A stretch of 64,000 nucleotides of DNA from Limnephilus marmoratus (lineage: Eukaryota; Arthropoda; Insecta; Trichoptera; Limnephilidae), in assembly GCA_917880885.1 (NCBI GenBank), contig OU862917.1, positions 55,379,227 to 55,443,226 on the forward strand, in the 5' to 3' direction. A model generated the notes under the pieces. That model saw nothing but the letters and a program-made list of their open reading frames with translations. It ran no database searches and was not told where the DNA came from. Every line of letters begins with the position of its first letter. The stretch's first letter is position 1. The position numbers and the translations under genes were made by a program. Of the stretch, positions 32,108 through 41,055 are shown piece after piece.

Positions 32108-32776
32108 GACCCAAGTAGCAAACTAAACAAGGATCAAATTGCTAAAATTATTCCAAGAACCAACGCTATTCTTGGAACTATTGCACAAATGGCTGCAAAA
32201 ATGGCAGCACTCGAGGGTGAGCTAACAGCAACCAAAACATTAACCTCCAAACCCAACTCATTAGAATCTACATGTGAAGCGGCCGATGAGCTTGAAAAAA
32301 GAAAGATTAGGGCAAATAATCTTATTATTATAAACGTTCCTGAAAGCACTAAACTAAACCAAATTGAAAAAATCGAGGATGACAATCTACAAATCACAAC
32401 TATTCTAAAGAAAATAGACAACAACATTGATCCAAATTCCATCAACACTTTTCGTCTTGGAGCTTTGAGGCCTGACAAATCAAGGCCCATTAAAGTCATC
32501 TTAAGAAACTCGACTGAAGCAATGACTATCCTCCGAAAAAAAAACTATTACCTGAACAACTCCCCAGTGAAAAATTTTTCCGACCAAACACCAAATCAAA
32601 GAAAACACTTGTTGGACCTACGTCAAACCATGGAAAGTCGGATTCAGGGAGGTGAAGTTGGGCTAACTATTAAATATATCAACAGTAAGCCGACAATAGT
32701 TAAGTCAACTCCAAAAAACTCAAAGACATCAATGGATATGGCCAAAACATCCGGGGCTGCCGCACCAAACTCTTAA
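32108..32776 (+). CDS. LINE-K ORF1 protein
   Basis: The open frame runs through the (aat)n run; the element-specific part starts near 32108 ('DPSSKLNKDQIAKIIP'). A coiled-coil-like segment ('IAQMAAKMAALEGEL'), then 'RKIRANNLIIINVPES' and 'NTFRLGALRPDKSRPIKVIL' resemble the RRM-like fold of LINE ORF1 (L1-type transposase_22 group). RNA chaperone role by family. No ATG before the microsatellite, so probably 5'-truncated. ORF2 follows immediately after its TAA. Confidence 0.7.
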   Translation, partial: DPSSKLNKDQIAKIIPRTNAILGTIAQMAAKMAALEGELTATKTLTSKPNSLESTCEAADELEKRKIRANNLIIINVPESTKLNQIEKIEDDNLQITTILKKIDNNIDPNSINTFRLGALRPDKSRPIKVILRNSTEAMTILRKKNYYLNNSPVKNFSDQTPNQRKHLLDLRQTMESRIQGGEVGLTIKYINSKPTIVKSTPKNSKTSMDMAKTSGAAAPNS

Positions 32777-32778
32777 AG

Positions 32779-35568
32779 TTGCAAACAACTATTCCATTAC
32801 TTCAAAACATCGATGTATTTCTTCTTACTGAAACCTGGCTTGATCCTTATATTCATACAGAGGAACTTGGATTTACATCTTACAACACCTACCGCCTTGA
32901 CAGAAATCCAGCCACCAGCAATAAAACCAGAGGAGGAGGAGTTCTGATATCCGTTAATAAATCACTGTCGACCACTAGATTAATTTGCAAACATCAAGAC
33001 GTGGAACAGGTATTCGTATTACTAAAATCTAAATCAAATAAAATTCTAATGGGATGTGTCTACATTCCTCCAGGATCCAACATCACAGTCTACAGAAACC
33101 ATATTGATGACCTCGAAACCTTCAAAAATAAATACCCTGATGCCAGAACAATTTTATTTGGTGACTACAATACCCCTAGCATTGATTGGATGAATAAAAA
33201 CTCTTCTAACAACTTAAACCTGCCAGAAAATGCACGCGAAATAATAGATATGACGAACTTACTCTCTCTACATCAAGTCAATCAAGTCTACAATAAATAT
33301 AATCGGCTTCTGGATCTGGTATTCTGTAGTGATCTCTCAATTCATATTGTTAAATCGGTTGATGAGCTCCTCCCCCTAGACTGTCACCACCCCGCTCTAA
33401 GCATAACCATCACGACGAATAACTCACCAGACAACACAACTATTCTGCCTAACCTTACTTATAATTTCTCCAAAGCTGACTATCCTAATATGAACCAATA
33501 TCTTGCAAATGAAGACTGGTCCTTTCTTCACCACAACAATGATATTAACTATAATCTTGAAATTTTTTACACAATTATTAACAGGGCCATTGAAAACTAT
33601 GTACCACTTTCACACTTCAAAGAAGCAAAGTTCCCGAAATGGTTCAGCCGTGAGCTAATTAACCTAGTTATCTGTAAAAAAATTGCACACAAAAACTTCA
33701 AAGAATCCAACTCCCTTAACGACTATAAAATATTTCACAACTACAGAACTCAATGTAAAAAACTGTCAAAAATATCGTATTTTAATTACATAAATGATAT
33801 CGAAAAATCTATTCCCTCTAATACACAAAACTTTTTCACACATGTTAACTCTCTTAGAAAAAACAAACAAGGTTTACCCATCTCAATGCACTTCAAAGAA
33901 AAGATTAGCACTGATATGAAAGTGAAGGTAAACTATTTTGCTGATTATTTCAAAAGTGTCTATGACGAAAATATCCCAGACAATTATGTACCACCTCCTT
34001 CCCTTAATGAGAGCATAAATATCCCTGCTGTTCACATCAATATAAACGACGTTATAACTAAAATTAAATCTCTAGACAAAAACAAGAAGGCCGGACCTGA
34101 CAATGTGCATCCCAATATACTTATTAATTGCATTGCTTCACTGGCTGAGCCAATTTGTTTATTGTTTAATCAATCCCTCAACACAGGATGCTTCCCTGAC
34201 ATTTGGAAACGTTGTTATCTAACACCTATATTAAAAAAGGGTGATAAAAGTGATATCACTAACTATAGACCAATATGTAAGCTATCTGTAATCCCAAAAC
34301 TCTTTGAAAAACTATTGCTTGATCAAATTTCCCCATGTATTAACCATCTCATTGTTCCAAATCAACACGAATTTTTGTCGGGCAGATCAACTCTAACAAA
34401 TCTTTCGTTATATGAAAACTATATATCAAACGCATTAGCTTACAAAATTCAAGTCGATTCTATTTATACGGATTTCATCAAGGCCTTCGACAAAGTTTGC
34501 CATAAAATTCTACTGGCTAAGTTACGGAAGCTAGGTATTGATGGAAAACTTTTAGACTGGTTTGCAAGCTATTTATCTGACAGAGTACTACTTGTTAAAA
34601 TAAATTTGTTCCTTTCCAATCAATTTATAGCTACCAGTGGTGTACCACAAGGGTCTCATTTAGGCCCATTTTTGTTTCTTCTGTTTATAAACGATATTGT
34701 TGATATATTTGATAAAGATGTAAATGTGTTGCTTTTTGCAGATGATTTGAAAATATTTAAAATAATTAAAACTGTTGAAGATTGTCTCTGTCTACAGAAT
34801 AATTTACACAAGTTAATTAATTGGTGTTCTGTTAACAAACTTTTTCTGAACATAAATAAGTGTCATGCAATAAGATTTTACAGAATAAGTCAACCAATTA
34901 TTCATCCGTATGTACTTAATAACTCTACCCTTACCTCTGTCGAAGAAATTAACGACCTGGGCATAATTTTTGACTCTAAATTAAACTTTATATCCCATAT
35001 AAACACAATCGGTAATAAAGGAATGAAAATGCTTGGCTTCATTCTTCGAAATTCCAGAGGTTTTAGGAATATTTCAACACTAAAAATTTTGTATACATCC
35101 TTAGTACGTAGTCAAGTCGAATATAACTCCTCGATCTGGTCCCCCCATTTTAAAATTCATTCAGATTCAATCGAAAAAATTCAACATAAATTTCTAAGAC
35201 ATATTAATTTTAAACTCGGTATTCCCATTGAAAACATTAACTATAATTACATGTTGATAGAATTAAATTTATTAAAACTCTCAGATCGAAGAATTATATC
35301 CGACTTAATATTTATGTTCAAAATTGTAAATGGTAGCATAGACAGTCCTGATTTAACTAAGCTCATTGAATTTCATATTCCCACGAGAACTACTCGATCT
35401 AAAATCCTGTTTAAATGTAACAATAATAAGACTGAGTATACTAAACACTCCCTTTTACCTAGGTTACATGATGTTACTAATAGATATGCAGATATTGCAG
35501 ATCTATTTAACTGCACGGAAAGTAGGTACAAGAGGGCTATGCTATCAAATCTTTTTAGTCATTATTAA
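32779..35568 (+). CDS. LINE-K ORF2: endonuclease and reverse transcriptase
   Basis: 929 codons open to TAA 35566-35568, but without an ATG at the start (first codon TTG after the ORF1 stop). Endonuclease: 'DVFLLTETWLDP' (Glu), 'LFGDYNTPSIDW' (GDFN type), 'LPLDCHHPALSI' (SDH-like as DCHH). The N-terminal Asn-bearing strand is missing, so deletion fused ORF1 end to mid-endonuclease. RT: 'DFIKAFDKVCHK' (A), 'TSGVPQGSHLGPFLF' (B), 'VLLFADDLKIF' (C). C-terminus 'KILYTSLVRSQVEYNSSIW'. RT looks catalytically intact; target nicking is doubtful. Confidence 0.85.
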   Translation: MQTTIPLLQNIDVFLLTETWLDPYIHTEELGFTSYNTYRLDRNPATSNKTRGGGVLISVNKSLSTTRLICKHQDVEQVFVLLKSKSNKILMGCVYIPPGSNITVYRNHIDDLETFKNKYPDARTILFGDYNTPSIDWMNKNSSNNLNLPENAREIIDMTNLLSLHQVNQVYNKYNRLLDLVFCSDLSIHIVKSVDELLPLDCHHPALSITITTNNSPDNTTILPNLTYNFSKADYPNMNQYLANEDWSFLHHNNDINYNLEIFYTIINRAIENYVPLSHFKEAKFPKWFSRELINLVICKKIAHKNFKESNSLNDYKIFHNYRTQCKKLSKISYFNYINDIEKSIPSNTQNFFTHVNSLRKNKQGLPISMHFKEKISTDMKVKVNYFADYFKSVYDENIPDNYVPPPSLNESINIPAVHININDVITKIKSLDKNKKAGPDNVHPNILINCIASLAEPICLLFNQSLNTGCFPDIWKRCYLTPILKKGDKSDITNYRPICKLSVIPKLFEKLLLDQISPCINHLIVPNQHEFLSGRSTLTNLSLYENYISNALAYKIQVDSIYTDFIKAFDKVCHKILLAKLRKLGIDGKLLDWFASYLSDRVLLVKINLFLSNQFIATSGVPQGSHLGPFLFLLFINDIVDIFDKDVNVLLFADDLKIFKIIKTVEDCLCLQNNLHKLINWCSVNKLFLNINKCHAIRFYRISQPIIHPYVLNNSTLTSVEEINDLGIIFDSKLNFISHINTIGNKGMKMLGFILRNSRGFRNISTLKILYTSLVRSQVEYNSSIWSPHFKIHSDSIEKIQHKFLRHINFKLGIPIENINYNYMLIELNLLKLSDRRIISDLIFMFKIVNGSIDSPDLTKLIEFHIPTRTTRSKILFKCNNNKTEYTKHSLLPRLHDVTNRYADIADLFNCTESRYKRAMLSNLFSHY

Positions 35569-35755
35569 TTCTATTTGTACTATAGATTTTTGTACGTAAT
35601 TGTCTCTCTGGTGTCATTTCTAATTCAAATGCCACAATCATTTGTTAAACAATTTTTTTTTATTATTTCTATATTACTATTTTTCATTTTGTGACATGTA
35701 ATCAGTTCTTACGGTATATGTATACCGTTGAAATTAAATAAATAAATAAATACTA

Positions 35756-36290
35756 TGTTTTGCTTTGTCGCTCGAGTTGGTACCTTAAAGTCAATGAGAT
35801 GCAGGAGTTCACAACAGTCTAAATCGGAGTGAATAATTTTAAACAAAAAAGTTAGGTCAATTATTTTTCTTCTGTTTTCTAGGACATGCAATTTAAGTGT
35901 ATTTAGTAAGAATGTATAGTTAATGTGTTGAATAGGTATATGTAACTTGAAGTTAATAAATCGTAAAAATTTGTGCTGCACTCGTTCAATATTTTTTTAT
36001 ATGAATTTGATAATATGGGGACCAAACTATGGAATTGTATTCCTGCAAGCTGCGTACTAGTGACAAATATACAATTTTATAACTTCTAGTGAATCAAAGT
36101 CTTTGATGGTTCTGATAATAAATCCTAGTGCCTTCATGCCTTTGTTGGTTATTTCTTGTATGTGATTTGTAAAATTTAATTGGGTGTCAAATATTACTCC
36201 AAGATCCCTGATTTCTTTGACTATACATATATATATACATACATAGGAATATACATACATATGTATACGCATGCATGCACATAATCATAA
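35756..36290 (-). pseudogene. LINE-V ORF2 post-RT region
   Basis: From 36272: 'EIRDLGVIFDTQLNFTNHI', 'KGMKALGFIIRTIKDF', a break, then 'MQHKFLRFINFKLHIPIQHI' and 'FKVPTRATKQNIVF'. It is similar in layout to the LINE-K C-terminus, so a related family. 5'-truncated at a (tatacata)n run near 36225-36275. Split by LINE-K. Confidence 0.75.
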
Positions 36291-36702
36291 AAACAAAGGT
36301 ATATGGAATCTAGATAATATTTTTGGAAATTGTTAAAAGGCTATTATAAAACCAAAACTCTGAAAATAATTATTGGTAATTGCTAAAAGGTTATCATGGG
36401 ATGTACAAATTGAATTGAATCACCGATACAATATTGTACTTTTTAGCCTTTCTTGAAAGATTTTAGTTTATTTATGAATAATTTATTTATTTTATATTCA
36501 TATTGCTTATGTCCGCGCGGAAACAATTAATTTATCTTTATATTTTAAAGCATAACATATGAAAAGCGTTTTTCCCAAAAATATTTAAACTCGCGTCATC
36601 TTTGAAAGAGATCAAATCATTGAAAAAGAAAAAAAGTCATCAAATATGTTTTATTCGTCGTTAAATTACATTTATTGAAATGTCTAATTTTTCCTTTTTC
36701 AG
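36291..36702 (+). other. Spacer and 3' part of an intron
   Basis: AT-rich. It ends with a pyrimidine tract and AG (tttttcctttttcag, 36688-36702), a good splice acceptor for the exon at 36703. The upstream exon is not identified. Confidence 0.45.
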
Positions 36703-37736
36703 GGCTTGTTGTAATGTTGGCAATCTTTGCCATTAGCTCCGTAGAAGCATGTTCCAGAAAACCGAAAAAAATAGACAGCACAACCGTGGAGCCAACAACA
36801 GCAAAACCTACAGAACCAACGCCAGGACCTACACCAAAAAAACCTACAGAACCAACGCCAGGACCTACAGCTAAACCTACACAACCAACGCCAGGACCCA
36901 CAGCAAAACCTACAGAACCAATGCTAGGACCTACAGCAAAATCTACAGAACCAACGCCAGGACCTACAGCAAAACCTACAGAACCAACGCCAGAACCTAC
37001 AGCAAAACCTACAGAACCAACGCCAGGACCTACAGCAAAACCTACAGAACCAACGCTAGGACCTACAGCAAAACCTACAGAACCAACGCCAGGACCTACA
37101 GCAAAATCTACAGAACCAACGCCAGAACCTACAGCAAAACCTACAGAACCAACGCCAGGACCTACAGCAAAACCCACAGAACCAACGCTAGGACCTACAG
37201 CAAAACCTACAGAACCAATGCCAGGACCTACAGAAAAACCTACAGAACTAACGCCAGGACCTACAGAAAAACCTACAGAACCAACGCCAGAACCTACAGC
37301 AAAACCTACAGAACCAACGCCAGGACCTACAGAAAAACCTACAGAACCAATGCCAGAACCTACAGCAAAACCTACAGAACCAACGCCAGGACCTACAGCA
37401 AAACCTACAGAACCAACGTCAGGACCTACAGCAAAACCTACAGAACCAACGCCAGGAGATGGAGTATCTAACTTAACGACTGAGGCTAATGTACCAATTT
37501 CTGAAGTTATCGATTCTGTAACTGAACAGCCTGCATCAAATGTATCGATTGAGATGAACGATACCAGTGGAGCGAGCAACCCTACAGAAACAAGTGTGGT
37601 AACTGAAGAGACTGGATCAAATGTATCGATTGAGATGAATGATACCAGTGGAGCGAGCAACCCTATAGAAACAAGTGTGGTAACTGAAGAGACTGGAAAA
37701 AATGTGCCGACTGAACCGAAAATACCAGCGGAATAA
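36703..37736 (+). CDS. Secreted Thr/Pro-rich repeat (mucin-like) protein, last exon
   Basis: The exon opens directly after a splice acceptor. The first residues '[15 protein letters not shown]' are a hydrophobic signal-peptide core ending in an A-x-A-like cut site before 'CSRKPKK'; the initiator Met is in an upstream exon or is the internal ATG at 36714. Residues then form 20 tandem units of [11 protein letters not shown] (36795-37457), followed by an acidic Ser/Thr tail with two copies of '[16 protein letters not shown]', each with N-x-S/T sequons. Likely O-glycosylated secreted or matrix protein; specific role unknown. Stop TAA 37734-37736. Confidence 0.65.
36795..37457 (+). repeat. 33-bp coding minisatellite, 20 units
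   Basis: Units of cctacagcaaaacctacaga plus 13 bases, each encoding 11 residues; the second unit has one extra codon. Variation is mostly at A/E in PT(A/E)K, P/S before TE, T/M, and the last G/E. Higher-order order is visible: the series TPE-TPG-TLG-TPG recurs around units 6-9 and 10-13. Confidence 0.9.
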
Positions 37737-38039
37737 AATCAAACAAACCAATGACCTCGTCCGTACGAAAACATCGATTAGACCTATAGAAGCTACTACT
37801 CTTACCGTAGAAAAAAAACTACAGGATTCCCTACAACTAGATTAGAAGCCTCTAGCACATCTGTAGTAACTGAAGAGACCGGAACAAATGAGTCGACTGA
37901 ACCGAGCATACAAATGAAAACAAATGCGACGATTTTTGCTAATACACTATCAGGTACACCGATGACCACGTTCGTACCATATACATCAAGTAGACCAGTT
38001 GTTGCTACTATTCCAACCATGGTCGTAGACAGGTTTTGA
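37737..38039 (+). pseudogene. Frameshifted former C-terminus of the repeat protein
   Basis: After the stop, protein-like Thr/Ser-rich sequence continues in other frames: 'KTSIRPIEATTLTVEKK' and then '[19 protein letters not shown]' and 'SRPVVATIPTMVVDRF' to TGA 38037. 'SVVTEETG' repeats the tail of the preceding exon. The coding region was once longer, or a polymorphic indel is present. Confidence 0.5.
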
Positions 38040-38398
38040 TTTAGGGTGGGGCAAAAAATAAAAATCTAGAGTAGGTAACGAAAAAAGTAGGCTTCTACAA
38101 CATATTCATGCTTTAGGCTCTATGAATACAACTTATTAAATTAATCTGTGGTTCCATGACAGCTCATTGCAGTGGCGCGAATCAGCGAGCCTTTAACTTT
38201 AAGAGGTCATCCATCTTTTTACAAAGTATGTTAATAATTCCCGAATAAACTCCCGCCCACTTATACCCCTTCCACTCCTGCATCAATTATTCTTCTTAAA
38301 ATTAATATTTTTGAAACTGATAATTCATGGTGGAATTCCATTATAATAATATAATAAAACAAATATGAAACTTATTTCCACTGTAATTTATTAGACCG

Positions 38399-38431
38399 TA
38401 ACCGGTTTTAGCTTGTTATAGCCATCTTCAG
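38399..38431 (-). ncRNA. Hammerhead-like motif, family C, damaged core
   Basis: Minus-strand ctgaaga at 38431-38425, a short stem ggct/agct, then aaaaccggtta. The expected gaaa is aaaa (G12 lost), so self-cleavage is unlikely. Sits 3' of a spacer and just before a LINE fragment; it is probably a Penelope-type terminal piece. Confidence 0.4.
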
Positions 38432-38485
38432 ACTGGTACAAATTATTCTTAACCCAAGGTTTGTATACATAACATATGTGGGAGG

Positions 38486-38655
38486 GGGGCATTGATATGC
38501 TTGGTGTAACTCTTAGTGACCAGCTCAGATATGGGGGCTCCATCGAAGCCAGAGTAAAGTTAGCTTCCCAAAAACTGGACGTACTGTACAGGGCCTGCAG
38601 ATATTTTAATAGTACACAAGTGCTAACCCTGTACAAATCTCTTATACAACAATAA
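38486..38655 (+). pseudogene. LINE ORF2 fragment
   Basis: 'DMLGVTLSDQLRYGGSIEAR' and 'LDVLYRACRYFNSTQVLTLY', the post-RT region of a jockey/I-like LINE. About 55 codons, truncated on both sides. Confidence 0.6.
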
Positions 38656-38766
38656 CATTACTTGTAATAGCTGTCAAATTTTTGCTCTTCCCATATTTTT
38701 TATTAAAATAACAAAATTGCGATCAATTTAATAAGTTATAATTATAAAAATATTACACTAAATAAC

Positions 38767-39472
38767 AATGACAACGCGATCAAACTCTAAGCCCGGCAGT
38801 AACCTCAATACGGAACTTCTACAACTTTTAGACAACAAGTTTGAAGACTTCATACTCATTTTATAGAGAAAACATTTGAAGAATTTAAAAACAATATAGT
38901 CGAAGTCATAAAAAATTAATTCAAAGAGGAAATTAATCAGCTCAAAAAAAGTGTTCCAATTGGAAAAACAAATTGAAATCAATGACCAATTTAATCGTTC
39001 TAATAACTTCATAATAAGTGGTATCCCTGAAACCAATAACGAAAATGTGTACGACATTCTCACCAAGATAGGCGCCACAGCTGGATGAAATATAACCCGA
39101 CAAGAAGTGGATTTCGCCAGCAGGATTGCCCCCAGGACAAACCGTGATGCAAAAAATGGAAGACCGAGGAACATTGTCGTCAAATTAACCGTCGTCAAAG
39201 GTACCTTAAGGATAAACTTATAGCTGCAATAAGAAAGAGGAAAGGGATGCTTGCTTCCGAATTACAGCTCCGTGCAACCAGTAAAATATATATTAACGAC
39301 CATCTAACATTCGCTATTGCTGGGTTAGAAATGGTAAAATATTCACTCGTACTCGTATGTATAAGCGATTCAACCCCCATAATACTTATTAATGACCAAG
39401 AAGATGTCAACAAACTCCCAACATTGAAGTCCACCCAAAATTCACCTACTAGGTCTGCCGTCCCTTTATGAA
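38767..39472 (+). pseudogene. LINE ORF1 remnant
   Basis: ATG at 38767 ('MTTRSNSKPGSNLNTELLQL'), a coiled segment, 'NNFIISGIPETNNENVYDIL', 'VDFASRIAPRTNRDAKNGRP', 'RNIVVKL' and 'SKIYINDHLTFAIAGL'. The pattern of GIPE, RNIVVK and YINDHLT is usual for CR1-type ORF1 with the FP25-like domain. At least three stops or frameshifts. No ORF2 follows. Confidence 0.65.
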
Positions 39473-39542
39473 ATTAAATTCATTAAAATTACTTAAAAAC
39501 TTCCCACATACAAGTTACTTAAAAGTTAACCTTTTGGAATGT

Positions 39543-39780
39543 TGGAATTATCTTTATTATATTCACGATATCTCCATTGTAATAATTAATGAATCATTCG
39601 AGTGTTTCAATTATCACAAAAAACTGTTGCTAACTCCTGAACATAATTATTCTTTAAAACAACAACAAAACATTTATTATATGCACGATTTCTCCATTGT
39701 AGTAATTAACGAATCATTAGTGTTTCAAATATCACAAAAACCGGTTGCTAACTTTTGAACAAAATTATTCTTTAAAACTT
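39543..39780 (+). repeat. ~120-bp tandem duplication, two units
   Basis: tttattatattcacgatatc...tctttaaaacaacaac and tttattatatgcacgatttc...tctttaaaactttg are diverged tandem copies (39553 and 39672 onward). Non-coding. Confidence 0.6.
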
Positions 39781-40025
39781 TGTTATTATTCTCATGTAAT
39801 ATCACAATCTATTAAATATAAAAAACGATCGCAACCTATTACAAATAATTGCACAATGATAACATACTTTTATGTAACAACTGTATGCTCAGTATCTTGT
39901 TTACTATTCAAAAGCTAGTGCTGTCAACATTAATGACAACTGATACCATAGACAAAATCATGTACCACAAACAAACAAAAACTCATGATGTTCATAATTG
40001 CCCCCTTTCAAAGCATAATTACTTA

Positions 40026-40945
40026 TGTGGCGGCCACTTTTGCCATCTGAAAGAACGCTCGAGAAACATCTTCCAATATTCGCGCGGCGCCGGCAAACCT
40101 ACTTGCGTAGGTACCTTCCTACCTATATCGGCCGCGATGTACTTTGCTCGCCTGCCGCGGCCGTCTCGACGATAATAATATCGCCACCGCCTAGAAAGGT
40201 CTCGAGATAGCACCGTACAATATCTGTACGGCGCCGAACATTCTCGTCAACTGCCGAAGTGGCACTTATTACCTACCGTGAGAGTAATCACTCTACCGCG
40301 GCTATATAAGCAACGGATTCGCTCGCTCGCTCAGTCAGTCCCGATCCGTCAGTCAACGCCTGCCCGCCAGCGAGGAACCGTCTAGACGTTATACAGACGC
40401 TATGTGATTTACACGCATTCTCCAGCGCAGCATCTCGGACTCTTTGTAACACCTTCAAGGCTCTCATCCACCACCGCTGTCTCGCAGTCCGGTCCGCCGC
40501 ACCACGACTTGAGATGTCTTCTCCCGCAACATATAAAGCCCGCCGTGCTTTCTGTTCGGGAAGTAACTCGATCTCCGGCAATCCGAAGCCTATCATGTTT
40601 CGCTGCCGCAGAGATTCTCCTCATCGCCTCACAAGGTCTTCTTCCTGCCCTGCGTGTGACTCCAGCTCACCGAAGTCACAGCCGTCATCTCCGTCCTCAT
40701 GACGTCGAGTGACCGCCTGGAACTGGTCAGCATCTACCACTCTAGTGATCTGAAGAGACGTTATCTTCACCACTGCAGCTTCCTGACCATCATTACATCT
40801 TACAGCGCACCATCACTGTCTGCTCTTCCGTCTTCACCCCTGGCTCATTGACTATCGCTACGTAGCACAATAAAGACGACTCACATTACATAGACTGATG
40901 ACTTTAATTTATCTCCCGTCTCTACCGATCAGGACCGCTCCCTCA
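40026..40945 (+). mobile_element. Solo LTR, ~920 bp
   Basis: Starts TGTGGCGGCC and ends CTCCCTCA, with a 4-bp duplication ctta on both sides (40022-40025, 40946-40949). GC-rich compared with surroundings. It has a TATA box, an initiator and an AATAAA at about 40869. No internal element remains, so it arose by LTR recombination. The several short open frames in it are not genes. Confidence 0.7.
40303..40340 (+). promoter_or_regulatory. Solo LTR core promoter
   Basis: TATATAA at 40303-40309 and tcagtcagtc at 40331-40340, the same spacing and initiator as in the gypsy LTRs at 7818 and 8841. It could still drive transcription to the right into LINE remnants. Confidence 0.45.
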
Positions 40946-41055
40946 CTTATTAATTTATTAATTGTTTTTGCGTTTAATTCGTAGAACTCCATTTTAATTT
41001 ATAGAAATTTAATTAAAAATAAATTTGATAATGTTATTATCGAGTTCTGCAAGTA

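Larger units (their letters stand above)
32076..35748 (+). mobile_element. LINE-K, two-ORF LINE, nearly intact
   Basis: 3.67 kb flanked by a 7-bp target duplication aatacta (32069-32075, 35749-35755). It begins with (aat)n, followed by ORF1, ORF2, a ~165-bp 3' UTR and an (aaat)n tail. Clade by RT motifs: jockey/CR1 superfamily ('SGVPQGSHLGP', 'FADD'). Both ORFs are open, but the endonuclease start is missing (see ORF2). Confidence 0.9.

Noticed and set aside
32134..32499. 121-codon minus-strand frame with Leu/Ile runs
   Set aside because: Antisense of LINE-K ORF1 and its microsatellite.
36795..37457. Regular repeat array that could suggest a CRISPR
   Set aside because: Units are contiguous without spacers and vary by codon; eukaryotic context.
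36617..37660. 347-codon minus-strand frame rich in [11 protein letters not shown] repeats
   Set aside because: It is the antisense of the 33-bp coding minisatellite; a repeat of 33 bp keeps several frames open. The plus strand has the splice acceptor and signal peptide.
40288..40712. Overlapping frames on both strands around 40.3-40.7 kb
   Set aside because: They lie in a GC-rich solo LTR where stop codons are rare.
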